Shown in pieces: positions 10,405 through 21,180 of a stretch of DNA of 64,000 nucleotides; positions within the stretch are counted from its first letter, which is position 1, and each line of letters begins with the position of its first letter. This DNA is from Ceratotherium simum simum (lineage: Eukaryota > Chordata > Mammalia > Perissodactyla > Rhinocerotidae). The notes beneath the pieces are model-generated. The model saw only the letters and a program-made list of their open reading frames with translations, did not search any database and was not told where the DNA came from. The DNA lies in contig NW_004454166.1 of assembly GCF_000283155.1 (NCBI RefSeq), forward strand, positions 16,882,230 through 16,946,229, read 5' to 3'. Position numbers and translations under genes: made by a program.

Positions 10405-11080
10405 TTCAGTGGGCGATTCTCTTGCAGTTAGGAAATGCCCACTGTTGTTTAGTTGTAGATGCAACGTGTGCCAGTCTAGCTGTAAACCGTCCCCTGGGAA
10501 GGCTTTGAAGCAGGGGCACGATCTGACGATCAGGTATCATGATGTCTTAGCAGACAAGCATTTACCTGGAGACTGTGAGTCGTGCAGGTGGCAGATGCCC
10601 CGGGGCGAACATAACTAGGAGGTGAGAACTGATGTTTTCTTGCTCCCTCTAAGAACAAGAGAATCTTGCCTGGCTGACTGTAATTGTTGTGTTGCAAAAT
10701 GTGTGTGTCTTTCATACAATACGGCCCTTTAATGCAGGCCGACATCTTCATCTTGTGCTCGGTGCTCAGTGCTCAGAGAAGCATTGCTCTCTTCCACCTC
10801 TGGAGGACAACCTGGCCGTTGGATTTCTAGAACAATGAGAAGAGAGTCTCCAGCATGGTGCTTTCCTAAGGAGTAGCTGATTGGAAGTTTAAACTGTAAG
10901 ATTTCAGGCTTTAGGGCTTAATCTGGCCTAAGAAATGACTCTCCCTTGCCTTCAGGTGGCCAATGTGGCAGTGTATTCAGGAGGAAGTGGGGCATGGAGA
11001 GGGTGGAATGGGTGGCCAGCTCCCCAGGAAGCAGGGATGGAGCTGCGAGATTGCCCTGGCCCCCTCTGGCCTTGTTTTTT
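10405..11080. other. Gene-free stretch
   Basis: No domain-bearing frame and no clear repeat. Short frames on both strands are compatible with chance. Confidence 0.4.
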
Positions 11081-11084
11081 CCTG

Positions 11085-11600
11085 TCTCACCAGGCACTGC
11101 AACCTCAGTGCCTTTGCACTTGCTATTCCTCTGCCCAGAATGTATTCCCTAGTTATTTTCTTGGCTTGTTCCCTCACTCTTATCTATCCTTTTCAGCAAG
11201 CCTTATCTGACCATGCTGTTTAAAATTATCCCCTCCCGCCATCTCATCCTCCTTTTTTTGCTCCATTTTTCTCCATAGGACTATTCCATCTGACAGTATA
11301 TATTTTGCTTTTTTACTTAAAAAACATTATACTTTCTGGGGCCAGCTCGGTGGCATAGTGGTTAAGTTCGTGTGCTCTGCTTCTGTGGCCTGGAGTTCGC
11401 AGGTTCGGATCCCGGGTGCGGACCTACTCACCGCTCATCAAGCCATGCTGTGGTGGCGTCCCACATATAAAGTAGAGGAGGGTGGGCACAGATGTTAGCT
11501 CAGGGACAATCTTCTGCAGCAAAAAAAAAAAAAATTATGCTTCCTTCTGTCCCACCTCCCCTTTCCAAGAAGGTAAACTTTATGAAGGCTGGGCTTAAAA
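11085..11600 (+). mobile_element. L2 LINE 3' region, forward, split by an ERE SINE
   Basis: 'gtgcctttgcacttgctatt', 'ctctgcccagaatgtattcc' and 'ttatctgaccatgctgttta' on the left, and 'aaggtaaactttatgaaggc' on the right, are consecutive parts of L2. They are separated at 11338-11533 by the younger SINE. Confidence 0.75.
11338..11533 (+). mobile_element. ERE SINE, forward
   Basis: The head 'ggggccagctcggtggcata' is followed by an intact-looking B box 'ggttcggatcc', then 'cccacatataaagtagagga' and a 14-nt A tail. Target duplications are attatactttct (11326-11337) and attatgcttcct (11534-11545), ten of twelve matching. It is tRNA-derived, so the internal A/B boxes would be RNA polymerase III promoter relics. 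Confidence 0.95.
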
Positions 11601-12690
11601 AAATTTTTTAAAACTTTTCATTTTGAAAGAATTTCGGACATAAAAATTTGCAAGAATAATACAAAGAGTTTCTGTATACCCTTCACCCAGTGTCCTCAAA
11701 CGTTGACACCTTATATAACCACAGTATAATGCTCAAATTATACTGTGAAATGAATAATACAGGAAACTAATAGAAATGCAATACGATGAACTAATCTGCA
11801 GACTTTATTCAGATTTCACCGGTGGTCCCCCTAATGGCGTTATTCTGGTCCAGCATTCAGTGCAGGGTCCCGCATCGCATTCGGTCGTCAAGTCTCCTTA
11901 GTCTCCGCCAGTCCGGCACAGATCTTGGCCTTTGTGTGAATTCCATGCCCTTGACCCCTTTAAGGAGTCCTGACTAGTTATTTTGTAGAATGCCCGTTGG
12001 GCGTCTGTCGGATGTGTGCCGGGTCATTGGTTTGGGTTACGCATTTTTGGCAGTAGGACCCCAGAAGTGATGCTCTCCCCTTGTCCGTGCGTCACAGCAG
12101 CGGAGGGCACGGGATGTTGACATGACGGATCACTGGGGATAGGGACTTTGAACACTTGGTTAAGGGAGTGTCTGTCAGGTTTCCGCTCTCTCACCCTTTG
12201 CATTAAGCAGTGTTTTGTGGGGATGTTCCTTGTGACTGTGCAGATATCTTATTTGTCATCATACTTTTTGTCCACTAAGTTTAGCATCCATTGATGATTC
12301 TTGCCTACAAAGTTATTACTGTGGTGTTTGCCCAATAGTGATTTCCCACTTCCACTATGCCTTCTACGTTTATTAATTTGAATTCTACCGTAGAAACAGC
12401 TCTCCTTTCTCCCCCATTTATTTATTTATTCGCTTATGTATTTACATCCCGTGTAGACTCCTGGCTGTTTATCTTATGAGCTATAATCCATTACTGTCAT
12501 TATTCTGTTGCTCAGATTATTCCAGATTTGGCTGGTGGCAGCCCCTTCACGCAGGTTCCTCTGTCCTTTTGACGAGACCCCGTCATTCTTGGAGAGCTTC
12601 CTTACACTCGGCGGGATGTTCCAGGCTCGTCTTGTACTGTCCGTGCTCCAGCCCTGGAATCAACCCTTACTCCGTGAAGGAGGGCCGGGG
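11600..12690 (+). mobile_element. Old L1-associated repeat, long copy
   Basis: Landmarks in order are 'gcaagaataatacaaagagt', 'taaccacagtataatgctca', 'ttttgtagaatgcccgttgg', 'agaagtgatgctctcccctt', 'agcatccattgatgattctt', 'tcagattattccagatttgg' and 'gatgttccaggctcgtcttg'. The same family recurs at 31235-31915 and 34140-34260. The family is clear by recurrence. Assignment to L1M is my best guess. Confidence 0.65.
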
Positions 12691-12694
12691 TTTT

Positions 12695-12800
12695 TGTCTG
12701 TATCCCTCATTTTGTTGTATTCCTGGTGGTTACAGTGTCTGACATGGAGAAGAGTCACAGCAAATAATTTTTGGATGAATGAATGAGTGAATGAATCCGA
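12695..12800 (+). mobile_element. L2 LINE 3' end, forward
   Basis: 'gttgtattcctggtggttac' then a tail of GAAT/GAGT units at about 12774-12797, the usual L2 terminal repeat. Confidence 0.65.
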
Positions 12801-13960
12801 GAAAGGGAGATCCCGTAGGCCAGGTTACAGAGGCTGCGGTTCATACTTATACTAGCCTTCTCCTGGGGAGCCTGAATTAGTGATTTAGAGGAGGGAGGGG
12901 TCTTTTCCCTGTTTCCTCTCCTTGTGTGCCTTAGGGGCTCGACAGCCCCCGTTTTGTCCCTTTCAGCCTGTTCTCAGCGCTTCACAGTCTGAAAAGGAGC
13001 CTAGGGCATCCCCTATCTTGAAGCGTAGGAAGAGCCAAGAGCGTGGAGAGCAGCCAAGGGGAGCAGGCTGGCGGGAGAGTTAGCTGGGGCTGGCAGAGCC
13101 CAGACCCACTCACTGCTAATGACTTGGTTGAACACCAGCCATGGCGGGCACGATGCTGCAGCGGCTGGTGGCGGAGGTCCTGGGGTCCCCATTGGCACGT
13201 CTGTAGCTGGGGGCTGCCGAGAACCACTTCTAGTCTCCTGGGATGCACAGCCCTCGCTTGAATATTTTATGAGTTTTGCTTTATAAAATATTAAAACTCA
13301 GTCTCATTGGCTTTGGAAAAGCCTGTGATAATCAGATTTTTATTTATGAGTTGAATTGTGTGTGTGTCCCCCCCTGAAGAGGAAAACTGGCTGACAGGCT
13401 CTCTTGGCATCCGTGCTGGCAGACTTTTATGCCAGGAGCAAACTTGGCGAGTGGGAGCCTTTTCATAGTCAAGAGAGGCCTGGCTGGCTTCTAGGTTGCC
13501 TTTGCTGGTGTCTGCTGCGAACGGCGCTGGCCCCTTCGCAAGGTGGAACCTTCTCTGTGAGGAGTTAGGGATACCAGTCCCGCCTTGATCCAGCAGTTCA
13601 GGTTTGCAGAGCCTCTCGACATCTGCATTCTCACTGATTCCGCATGGTGGTCCCGGGAAGCGGGCCAGGCGAGGATGGATGTCCCAGTCTGCAGACGGAG
13701 AAAATAAGGCCCAGAAAAGGGAAGTGACTGCCTCTCCATAGTGCCGAGGCGTCTGGAAACCATGAATGTTAAAAAAACTGTCACGGTACCTGGTGGAGCT
13801 GCAGGGGCCACCTGAACACCAGCTGCCAAGCCCTCGGGGCTCTCCTGGGTCGGGGGCAGCAGCAAAAGTTTACGTGGGTGAGGGAGAAGTGGGAGGAGAA
13901 GGAGGCAGAATTGCAGTTGCTTGGAGCCAGTCACCTGGGAGGGAGAGGGCAGCGTGAGCT
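12800..13960. other. Gene-free stretch with a weak MIR piece
   Basis: A short reverse MIR relic is suggested at 13688-13735 ('cagacggagaaaataaggcc'). 13262-13350 is AT-rich unique DNA. The 164-codon minus-strand frame at 13491-13985 has biased, low-complexity residues and no domain. Confidence 0.4.
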
Positions 13961-13964
13961 GCTT

Positions 13965-14040
13965 GAACCTGTATTTATCGAGCATTTACCGCGTGATACT
14001 TACTGGGGCAGGGGCATGGCGAGATTGCAGCAGGTGTTGG
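13965..14040 (-). mobile_element. L2/MIR-type tail fragment, reverse
   Basis: 'gtatttatcgagcatttacc' resembles the reversed 'gctcaataaat' tail. Short and uncertain. Confidence 0.4.
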
Positions 14041-14244
14041 AAGACCACCTGTGAAGGCCATCGAGCCCTCTGTGGTCCCTGGTTAGGGATGCTGGAGGCC
14101 CGTTTGGTCACCTGGGGATGTAGCCATCAGCCGAGCCAAGCTTTCGCCCAGCCTGGGATGCCCCCAGCTCAGCACTCAGCGTATCCACCCCGCTCCAGGG
14201 TGCAGGTGGCCCAGAGTAAGGAGGGGTCCCATTCTGGCGTTCTT

Positions 14245-14400
14245 TTCAATCATTATCCATCCATCCACGAAGTGTTGTGGAGTGTCTTCAGTATGCCAGG
14301 CTCGGTTCTAGGCACTGGGGTGAACCAGACAGCAGGACCCTTGCCCTATGGGGTGCACAGGTGAACAGGCAGTTACACAGTATGTAGGATAAGTGCTCTA
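14245..14400 (-). mobile_element. L2 LINE 3' end, reverse
   Basis: 'cagtatgccaggctcggttc', 'taggcactggggtgaaccag' and 'ggacccttgccctatggggt' follow the reversed L2 tail order. Confidence 0.7.
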
Positions 14401-14434
14401 ATGGTGGAAATGCAGGGGTCTGTGGAGGCACCCC

Positions 14435-14595
14435 TTGTCCACACACTATATGTATTTCATCCTCGGGACAAGTCTGTGAAGTAGTTGCTGTCATCATCTC
14501 CATTTTGCTGATGAGGAAACTGAGGCTCAGAAGTAATTCTGCTAACAGGTAGCAGAGCCAGGTTGGAGCCCATGTGCCCGACTCCACAGCGAGGG
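14435..14595 (-). mobile_element. MIR SINE, reverse
   Basis: 'ctgatgaggaaactgaggct' followed by 'aggtagcagagccaggttgg' is a well-kept reverse MIR core. Confidence 0.8.
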
Positions 14596-14970
14596 AGGAC
14601 ACTGCCCACTTTGAACAGTCAGTCCGTGGCAGAGCTGGGCCAAAGCCTTCCCGTGACCCCAGCCTCCCTGTCTTATCGCGATCTGAGGGAGTGAGGATGC
14701 TGGGGGCCTGCAGCCAGGGTCCCGTCCAGTCCTGACTGGGCGGGGGCCTGATGCCTGGTTGGAGTTGGGGAGCAAGTGGATCCATGGGGGCCTCTGCAGC
14801 TCCTGGCTTCTCCTCCCTCAGGCCTTTGTACCCCCATGCTCCTGCCAGGCCTCGCTCACCCAGTTGCCACGGCAATGCAGAAGTCATTTCCAGGGTCTCT
14901 GAAAACTTTGTCTCCAGAGAGAAGCTGTTGGCATGGAGTTCCTTGGAGGCTAAGAGGCCCCTGCTGTGAT

Positions 14971-14972
<2 letters not shown>

Positions 14973-15025
<53 letters not shown>
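14973..15025 (+). repeat. (GT)n microsatellite ending at an assembly gap
   Basis: Uninterrupted GT runs up to the first N, so its true length is unknown. Frames read through it give alternating Val/Cys or His/Thr and are artefacts. Confidence 0.95.
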
Positions 15026-15125
15026 NNNNNNNNNNNNNNNNNNNNNNNNNNNNNNNNNNNNNNNNNNNNNNNNNNNNNNNNNNNNNNNNNNNNNNNNNNN
15101 NNNNNNNNNNNNNNNNNNNNNNNNN
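15026..15125. other. Assembly gap (100 N)
   Basis: Exactly 100 N, the conventional placeholder for a gap of unknown size. It directly follows a GT tract, the likely reason assembly stopped. Confidence 0.98.
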
Positions 15126-15198
15126 GAAGCACTCACTGCTCCTGTGAATGTTAAGACCCATGTTAGGAGTGAGTGGGCATGCTAATGCAGTAGAGCAT

Positions 15199-15200
<2 letters not shown>

Positions 15201-15247
<47 letters not shown>
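15201..15247 (+). repeat. (TG)n microsatellite
   Basis: A pure 47-nt TG tract 75 bp after the gap. Confidence 0.95.
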
Positions 15248-15248
<1 letters not shown>

Positions 15249-15273
15249 GGGGCGGGGGGCGGGTCCTCCGGGG
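15249..15273 (+). other. Putative G-quadruplex motif
   Basis: Four G runs (4, 6, 3 and 4) separated by loops of 1, 1 and 6 bases, immediately after the TG tract. The motif fits the G3+ quadruplex rule; folding is inferred. Confidence 0.55.
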
Positions 15274-15364
15274 TGTAGCCCATGCTGGGGCAGTTGTCTG
15301 CCGTTCTAGGAGAAAGTGCTCTAGGAAGGCACTGTAAGAGAGAAGTAGATCTTGATTCTTTGCT

Positions 15365-15510
15365 TATTTTCAGAATCTCAATTTGCTGGCCTGTAAAATG
15401 GGGCTAAATGAGCTCACATCATAGGGTGGTCATGAGGATTAAGTGAAATATTGGATACGAAGTGCCAAGCGCCTGGCACGCAGGAAGAGCCACAGCAATG
15501 ACGGTTTGAA
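15365..15510 (+). mobile_element. MIR SINE, forward
   Basis: 'ggcctgtaaaatggggctaa', 'tagggtggtcatgaggatta' and 'agtgccaagcgcctggcacg' give the MIR 3' half. Confidence 0.8.
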
Positions 15511-15664
15511 GTAGTATTGATAGGAGTTAGCAGTGGAGGTCTCTACAGTTGTCACACGGCTAGTTTTGCTTAGCCGTATGTTTGAATGCCACTTGGCCAA
15601 GGACGCAGGCTCTACCTGGGTGGCCCGTTTCACAGGTGGAAGTCAGTTGTGGGATGGGTGTCCC

Positions 15665-15765
15665 TTGCCAGCATGCAAACTCCACTGGGGCAGGGACAGT
15701 GGCTCTCTCGTTGGCAGTCCTGGCTCAGAACCTGGCCCAGATTAGGCACACTCAGTTCCTTTGCC
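15665..15765 (+). mobile_element. L2 LINE 3' end, forward
   Basis: 'aactccactggggcagggac' then 'cagaacctggcccagattag'. Confidence 0.6.
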
Positions 15766-15824
15766 ATTTTTAAAAGTGACTTGAACGGAAAGCTTCATGG
15801 ATCACAAAGCTTTAGCATCTGTCG

Positions 15825-15945
15825 GACCAAGCTTGGAATCCTGAGTCCTGTTTCTTCCCCTTAATAGCTGGGTGACTGTAGGTCAGTTACTTCACCTCTC
15901 TGGTCTGTTTCCTCATCTGCCAAATCAGATCAGTGTCATGCACCT
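15825..15945 (+). mobile_element. MIR SINE, forward
   Basis: 'agctgggtgactgtaggtca', 'cttcacctctctggtctgtt' and 'cctcatctgccaaatc' follow MIR order. Confidence 0.75.
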
Positions 15946-15949
15946 GGAT

Positions 15950-16450
15950 TCTGCTCTGAGGCCAGAGATCCAGAGAATTACTCCGGCCTTTCACCTGCCA
16001 GGCTGAGGATGTTCTGTCTCCGTTCACTTGGTTGAAGGCTCCTTCCTGGTCATAGCAGCTGAGAATCTGGCCTGTTTTTCCGGAGTCACAGAACATCCGC
16101 ATCTGAAGGACGCTGAGGGGGTCGGGAGTCACTGAGCTCAGAACACGCCAGTTGGAAATACGCTGTGACCTCCCTGGAGGAGAAGAGAAGGAAACAGCAC
16201 ATGGCTGGAAGGAAGGAAGAAGGAACAGCTTCTGCATTCTCCTCGGGGGAAATAGGACTTTCTGCACTTCTCACCATCCTGAAAAGTTTCCTGCACCTCA
16301 GATCCTCTTTTGGCCTCCTCCCTGCAGAAAATTTATGGCAAAGCTTTTGACAAAGCAAAAAGCGCCTTCTGTAAAGTGAATCATCACTCCTCGTGTTCCT
16401 TTGTGTAAACCTGGCCTTTCTTGTGTTGTGTTTGCTTGCCTTGTTTTTGC
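15950..16450. other. Gene-free stretch
   Basis: Unique-looking DNA. The 126- and 129-codon minus-strand frames here lack any recognisable domain. Confidence 0.35.
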
Positions 16451-16454
16451 TTCT

Positions 16455-16640
16455 ATTATTATGTTTATTATCCAAGGTAATACATGTTCACTATTAGTTA
16501 GGAAGTCCAGAGGAGCAAAAAGGAATAAAAACTCAAAATCGCTCATAACCTTCCCACTCAGAGATAATCAGTCTGCGTGTTGATATTTGATGTATTGGTG
16601 TTTTGATGTACGTACTCAGTAGACATATGGCCTGTATGTA
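16455..16640 (+). mobile_element. Old L1M-type fragment
   Basis: 'ggtaatacatgttcactatt', 'ggaataaaaactcaaaatcg' and 'cccactcagagataatcagt' resemble the same old L1 3' sequence as 5630-5720. Confidence 0.4.
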
Positions 16641-16644
16641 ACTG

Positions 16645-16790
16645 GGAAGCTTATTCACTTAGGAAGTGTTTACTGAGCATCTACTATGTGCACAGTGCTA
16701 GGGAGAAATCAGAGACCAAAAAATGGATACAGTTCCTCCGAGAACCAATTTATGCAGACAAAAGGAAGGGAAGAAATTGGAGTGTAAGTG
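16645..16790 (-). mobile_element. L2 LINE 3' end, reverse
   Basis: 'gtttactgagcatctactat' and 'gtgcacagtgctagggagaa' are the reversed L2 tail. L2-like sequence may extend to the L1 edge near 17000. Confidence 0.6.
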
Positions 16791-17002
16791 GGACCGAGGA
16801 AAGGCCTGAAATGGGTAGTGAACGTTGCTGTGGGCTCGGAGAGTTTAGACCTGACTCAGGAGGTTGGGCGTGGAATCGGCTGGACAGGGCAGAGAGGAGA
16901 GAACTTGGCAGCTGCCAGGAGGGCTGACACATACTGCCCAGAGAAAGTGGTGGTGGCTGCTGTCTGTATGCTGGGGAACATGGACAGGCCTGAGAGGGTT
17001 TT

Positions 17003-19800
17003 TTGGCCTGTGAATGTCCAGTTGTTCAAGCACCATTTGTTGAAAAGACTATCCTTTCTCCATTGAAGTGCCCTTTTCAAAGATCAGTTGACTGTATTTG
17101 TGTGGGTCTTTTTCTGAGCTCTCTATTCGGTTCTGTTGATCTATTTGTCTACTCTTTTGCCAACACCACAGTCTTGATTACCATAGCTTTATGGTAAATC
17201 TCAAAGTCGGGTAGTGTAAGTTTTCTGACTTTGTTCTTCTTCAGTGTTGTGCTGGCTACTCTGGGTCTTATGTCTTTCCGTATATACTTTAGCATCAGTT
17301 TATCCATACCCACAAAATAACTTGCTGGGATTTCGATTGTGATTGTGTTGATTCTATAGATCAAACTGGCAAGAATTGACAACGATATTGAGTCTTCCTT
17401 CCATGAGTATCGAATATCTCTCTGTTTATTTATGTCGTCTTTAATTTCTTTCATCAGAGCTTTGTAGTTTTCTTCATGTATCCTGGACATATTTTGTTAG
17501 ATTTATACCTAAGTAATTCTTTCTCTCTTTTTTTGGTGCTAAGTGGTATTGTGTTTTTAATTTCAAATTCCAGTTATTCATTGTTATTATATATGAAAGG
17601 AATTGACTTTTTCATATTAACCTTGTATCCTGCAACCTTCCTATAATCACTTATTAGTTCTAGTTTTTTAAAATCGATTCTTGGGGATTTTCTACATAGA
17701 CAGTCATGTTATCTGTGAATAAAGGCAGTTTTATTTCTTCCTTCCCAATCTATATACCTTTTATTTCCTTGTCTTGTCTTATTGCATTAGCTAAGACTTC
17801 TAGTATGATGTTGAGTAGGAGTGGTGAGAAGGGGACATCCTTGCCTGTTCCCAGTCTTAGGGGAAGGGCATCCAGTGTCTCACCTTAAGTATGATAGTTT
17901 ATGTTTTTTTGGACGTGTTCTTTATCAAGTTGAGGAAGTTCCCTTCTATTCCTAGTTTTTGAGAGTTTTTGTCATGAATGGGTGTTGGATTGTGTCAAAT
18001 GAACATCTGTTGATATGATATTGTGATTTTTCTTCTTTATCCTGTTGATGTCATGGATTATATGAATTGATTTTCAAATGTGGAGCCAGCCTTGCATACC
18101 TGGAGTAAATCCCATTTGGTCATGTTGTATACTTCTTTTTATACAGTGTTGGATTCAATTTGCTAGTACTTTGTTGATGTTTTATGCCTCAGTGTTCAGG
18201 AGAGATATTGGTTTGTGGTTTTCCTGTCTTGTAATGTCTTTATCTGGGTTTGGTATTAGAGTAATGATGGCTTTTTATAACAAGTTAGGAAGAGCTTCCT
18301 CTGCTCTGTTTCCTGAAAGAGATTGTAGAGAATTGGTATCATTTCATCTTTAAGCATTTGTTAGAATTTACCACCAAAACCATCTGGGCCTGGTGCTTTC
18401 TATTTTGGAAGGTTGTTAATTATTGATTGTTTCTTTATAAACATAGGCATATTTAGATTATCTCTTTCTCCTTGTGTGAGTTTTGATAGATTGCATCTTT
18501 CAAGGAGTTGGTCCATTTCATCTAAGTTAAATTTGTTGGCAAAGAGTTCATAATATTCCTTTATCATCATTTTAATGTCCCTGGGATCAGTAGTAATGAC
18601 CTCTTTTCCACTTCTGATATTAGTAATTTGTGTGTTCTGTCTTTTTGTCCTGGTTAGCTTGGCTAGAGTTTTATCAATTTTATTTATCAATTTTATTAAT
18701 CTTTTCAAACAACCAGTCTTTGGTTTCATTAGTTTTCTCTACTGATTTCCAGTTTGCAATTTCATTGATTTCTGCTCTAACTTTTGTTATTTCTTTTCTT
18801 CTGATTGCTTTAAGTTTATATTGCTCTTCTTTCTGTAGTTTTCTAATGTGGATGCATAGATTATTGATTTTAGATCTTTCTTTTTTCCTGATGTATGTAA
18901 TCAGTGCAACAAAATTCCCTCTAAGCACTGTATTCACTGCTTCCCACAAATTTTGATAGTTGTATTTCCATTTTCATTTAGTTCAAAATATTTTTAGTTT
19001 CTCATGAGACTTCGGCTTTGACTCATGTGTTATTTAGAAGTGTGTTGTTTAATCTCCAAATATTTTGGAGTTTTCCAGCATATTTCCAGCAAATATTTTG
19101 AAATTTAACCACAATTTTCTGTTATTTATTTCTAGTTAAATCCATTGTGGTCTGAGAGCATATTTTGTATGATTTCTGTTTTTTTAAGCTTGTTAAGGTG
19201 TGTTTTATGGTTTAGAATGTGATCTATCTTGGTGAATGTTCCATGTGAGCTTGAGAAGAATGTGTGTGCTGCTGTTGTTGGATGAAGTACTCTGTACATG
19301 TCAGTTAGATCCCCTTGTTTGATGGCGCTGTTCAGTTTAACTATATCCTCACTGATTTTCTGCTTGCTGGATCTGTCAATTATTGATGGAGGATATTGAT
19401 GGTGCATTTGTCTATTTTTCCTTGTACTTCTGTCAGTTTCTGCCTCATATATTTTGATGCTGTGTTGTTAGGTGCATACATGTTAAAGATTATTGTATCT
19501 TCTTGGAGAATTGACTCCTTTGTCATTATGTAATGCCCCTCTTTATCCTTGACAGTTTTTCTTGCTCTGATTTCTGCTTTGTCTGAAATTAATATAGCTA
19601 CTCTAAATTTCTTTTAATTAGTATTAGCATGATTTATCTTTCTCCTTATGTTTACTTTTAATCCAGATATATGTGTCTTTATATTTAAAATGGGTTTTTT
19701 GTACACAGTATATAGTTGAAACTCATTTTTTTTAATCCACTCTGTCTCTGTCTTTTAATTGGTGTACTTAGACCATTCACGTTTAAAGTGATATTGATAT
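17003..19800 (-). pseudogene. L1 ORF2 remnant (endonuclease + reverse transcriptase), broken
   Basis: Translated on the minus strand, fragments follow L1 ORF2 order. An endonuclease C-terminal part lies at 19132-19407 (ending in SDHNG). The linker and start of reverse transcriptase lie at 18400-18949 (fragments such as RGNFVALITYIRK and TDPRDIKMMIKEYYE). The palm lies around 17700-18350, and the post-RT segment at 17149-17490 (KEIKDDINKQRD, LTLPDFEIYHKA). Frames are broken throughout; the longest open pieces are about 90-113 codons. The catalytic FADD box reads FTDN at 17708-17719, so it is inactive. The copy stops near 'FNKWC' at about 17003, so the 3' part of ORF2 and the 3' UTR are missing. 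In intact L1s the product nicks target DNA and reverse-transcribes RNA in the nucleus. Confidence 0.9.
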
Positions 19801-20300
19801 AGTTGTGTTAACATCTACCAAATTTGAAACTTTTAGATTCATTGTCCTTGTTCTTTCTTTCTCTTTTTTGTCTTCCACTTCTTTTCTGCTTTCTCTGGTT
19901 TTAATTGAGCACTTCATATAATTCCATTTTCTCCCCTCTCATAGCATCTCAATTCTTTAAATTTTTTTTTTTTTTAGTGATTGCCCTAGACTTTGCAATA
20001 TGCATTTACAATGAATCTAAGTCCATTCTCAGATTACACTATGCCACTTCACAGGTAGTGTAGGTACCTTACAACAGAGTATTTCCAATTGCTCCTTGCT
20101 GTTCATAATGTTGGTGTCATTTCACTTATTCCTAAACTATAATCATCCAGTATATTGTTGCTACTATTATTTGAACAAACTGTTATCTATTGGGTGAACT
20201 AAGAATAAGAAAAATAAAAGATTTTATTTTACTTTCATTTATTCCTTTTCAAACGCTATTCCTTTCCTTATGTATGTTGAGTTTCTGACCTATGTTATTT
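19800..20300 (-). mobile_element. L1 inter-ORF region
   Basis: AT-rich sequence joining the ORF2 start (reading NVNGLSTPIKRQ-like residues at about 19760-19790) to ORF1. No frame is kept. An internal A/T-run near 19960-19975 is typical low-complexity decay. Confidence 0.7.
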
Positions 20301-21180
20301 TCCTTCTCCCTGGAGAACTTTAAACCTGCAGGGCAGGTCTGCTGGTGACAAATTTTGTCAAATTTTGTCTTTATTGCTCCTCACTTTCAAAGGATAATTT
20401 GACTGGATACAGATTTCTATGTTGGTAGTTTTTTCCCCCAATGCTTTAAACATTTCCCTCCAATACCTTCTTTCTTGCATGGTTTTTGGAGAGAAATCTG
20501 ATGTAATTCTTATTCTTCTTCCTCTGTAGGTAAACTGGTTTTTTTTTTTGTTTGTTTTTTTCTCCTTTGGCTTCTTTCAAGATTTCCTCTGTCTTTGACT
20601 TTCTACAGTTTGAATATGATATGCCTAGGTGTGGCTTTTTTGTTATTTTATTTATTCAGAGCTTGCAACTCTCTGAGCTTCCTGAATCTGTGGTTTGGTG
20701 GCTGTCATTAATTTTGGAAAATTCTCCGCCATTATTACTTCAAATGTTTTTTCTGTTCCTCTTCTCTTTCTTCTCCTTTCGGTATTCTCATTACATATAT
20801 GTTGCACCTTTTGTAATTGTCCTGCAGTGCTTGGATGTTGGGTTCTGTTTTTACATTCTTTTTTCTCTTTGCTTTGTTAGTTGGGGAAGTTTCTAGCATT
20901 TCCTTTTGATTCTTTGTTAGAGATTCCATCTCTCTGCTTACATTACCATCTGTTCTTAGAGGTTGTCTGCCTTTTCCATTAGAGCCCTTAGCATATTAAT
21001 CATAGTTATTTTAAATTCCTGGCTTGATAATTCCAAAATCTGTGTCATATCTGAATCTGGCTGTGATGCCTTGTGTGGCTCTTTAGACAGTGTGTTTTGT
21101 CTTTCAGCATGCCTTGTAATATTTTGTTGAAAGACAAACATGAAATATCTAGTAATGGGAACCGAGGTAATCAGCATTTT
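20300..21180 (-). pseudogene. L1 ORF1 remnant (RNA-binding chaperone), broken
   Basis: The minus-strand frame at 20735-20929 reads DNYKRCNIYVMRIPKGEERE, the conserved start of the L1 ORF1 RNA-recognition domain. Downstream sequence (20350-20700) corresponds to the C-terminal domain but is frameshifted. The N-terminal part (20930-21180) is glutamate/lysine-rich as expected of the coiled-coil region. ORF1p normally coats L1 RNA in the cytoplasm. This copy is dead. Confidence 0.85.

Noticed and set aside
11338..11420. tRNA gene-like head with A and B boxes
   Set aside because: It is the tRNA-derived head of an ERE SINE with A tail and target duplications, not a tRNA gene.
13491..13985. 164-codon minus-strand frame
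   Set aside because: Low-complexity leucine/proline-rich residues, no domain, no splice context, and a partial MIR relic inside.
14288..15161. Long open frames through the GT tract and the N gap (His/Thr or Val/Cys repeats)
   Set aside because: They exist only because GT repeats and N bases carry no stop codons.
17003..21180. Functional L1 reverse transcriptase or endonuclease
   Set aside because: Frames are broken, the catalytic box is altered to FTDN and the 3' part is missing, so it is annotated as a pseudogene.
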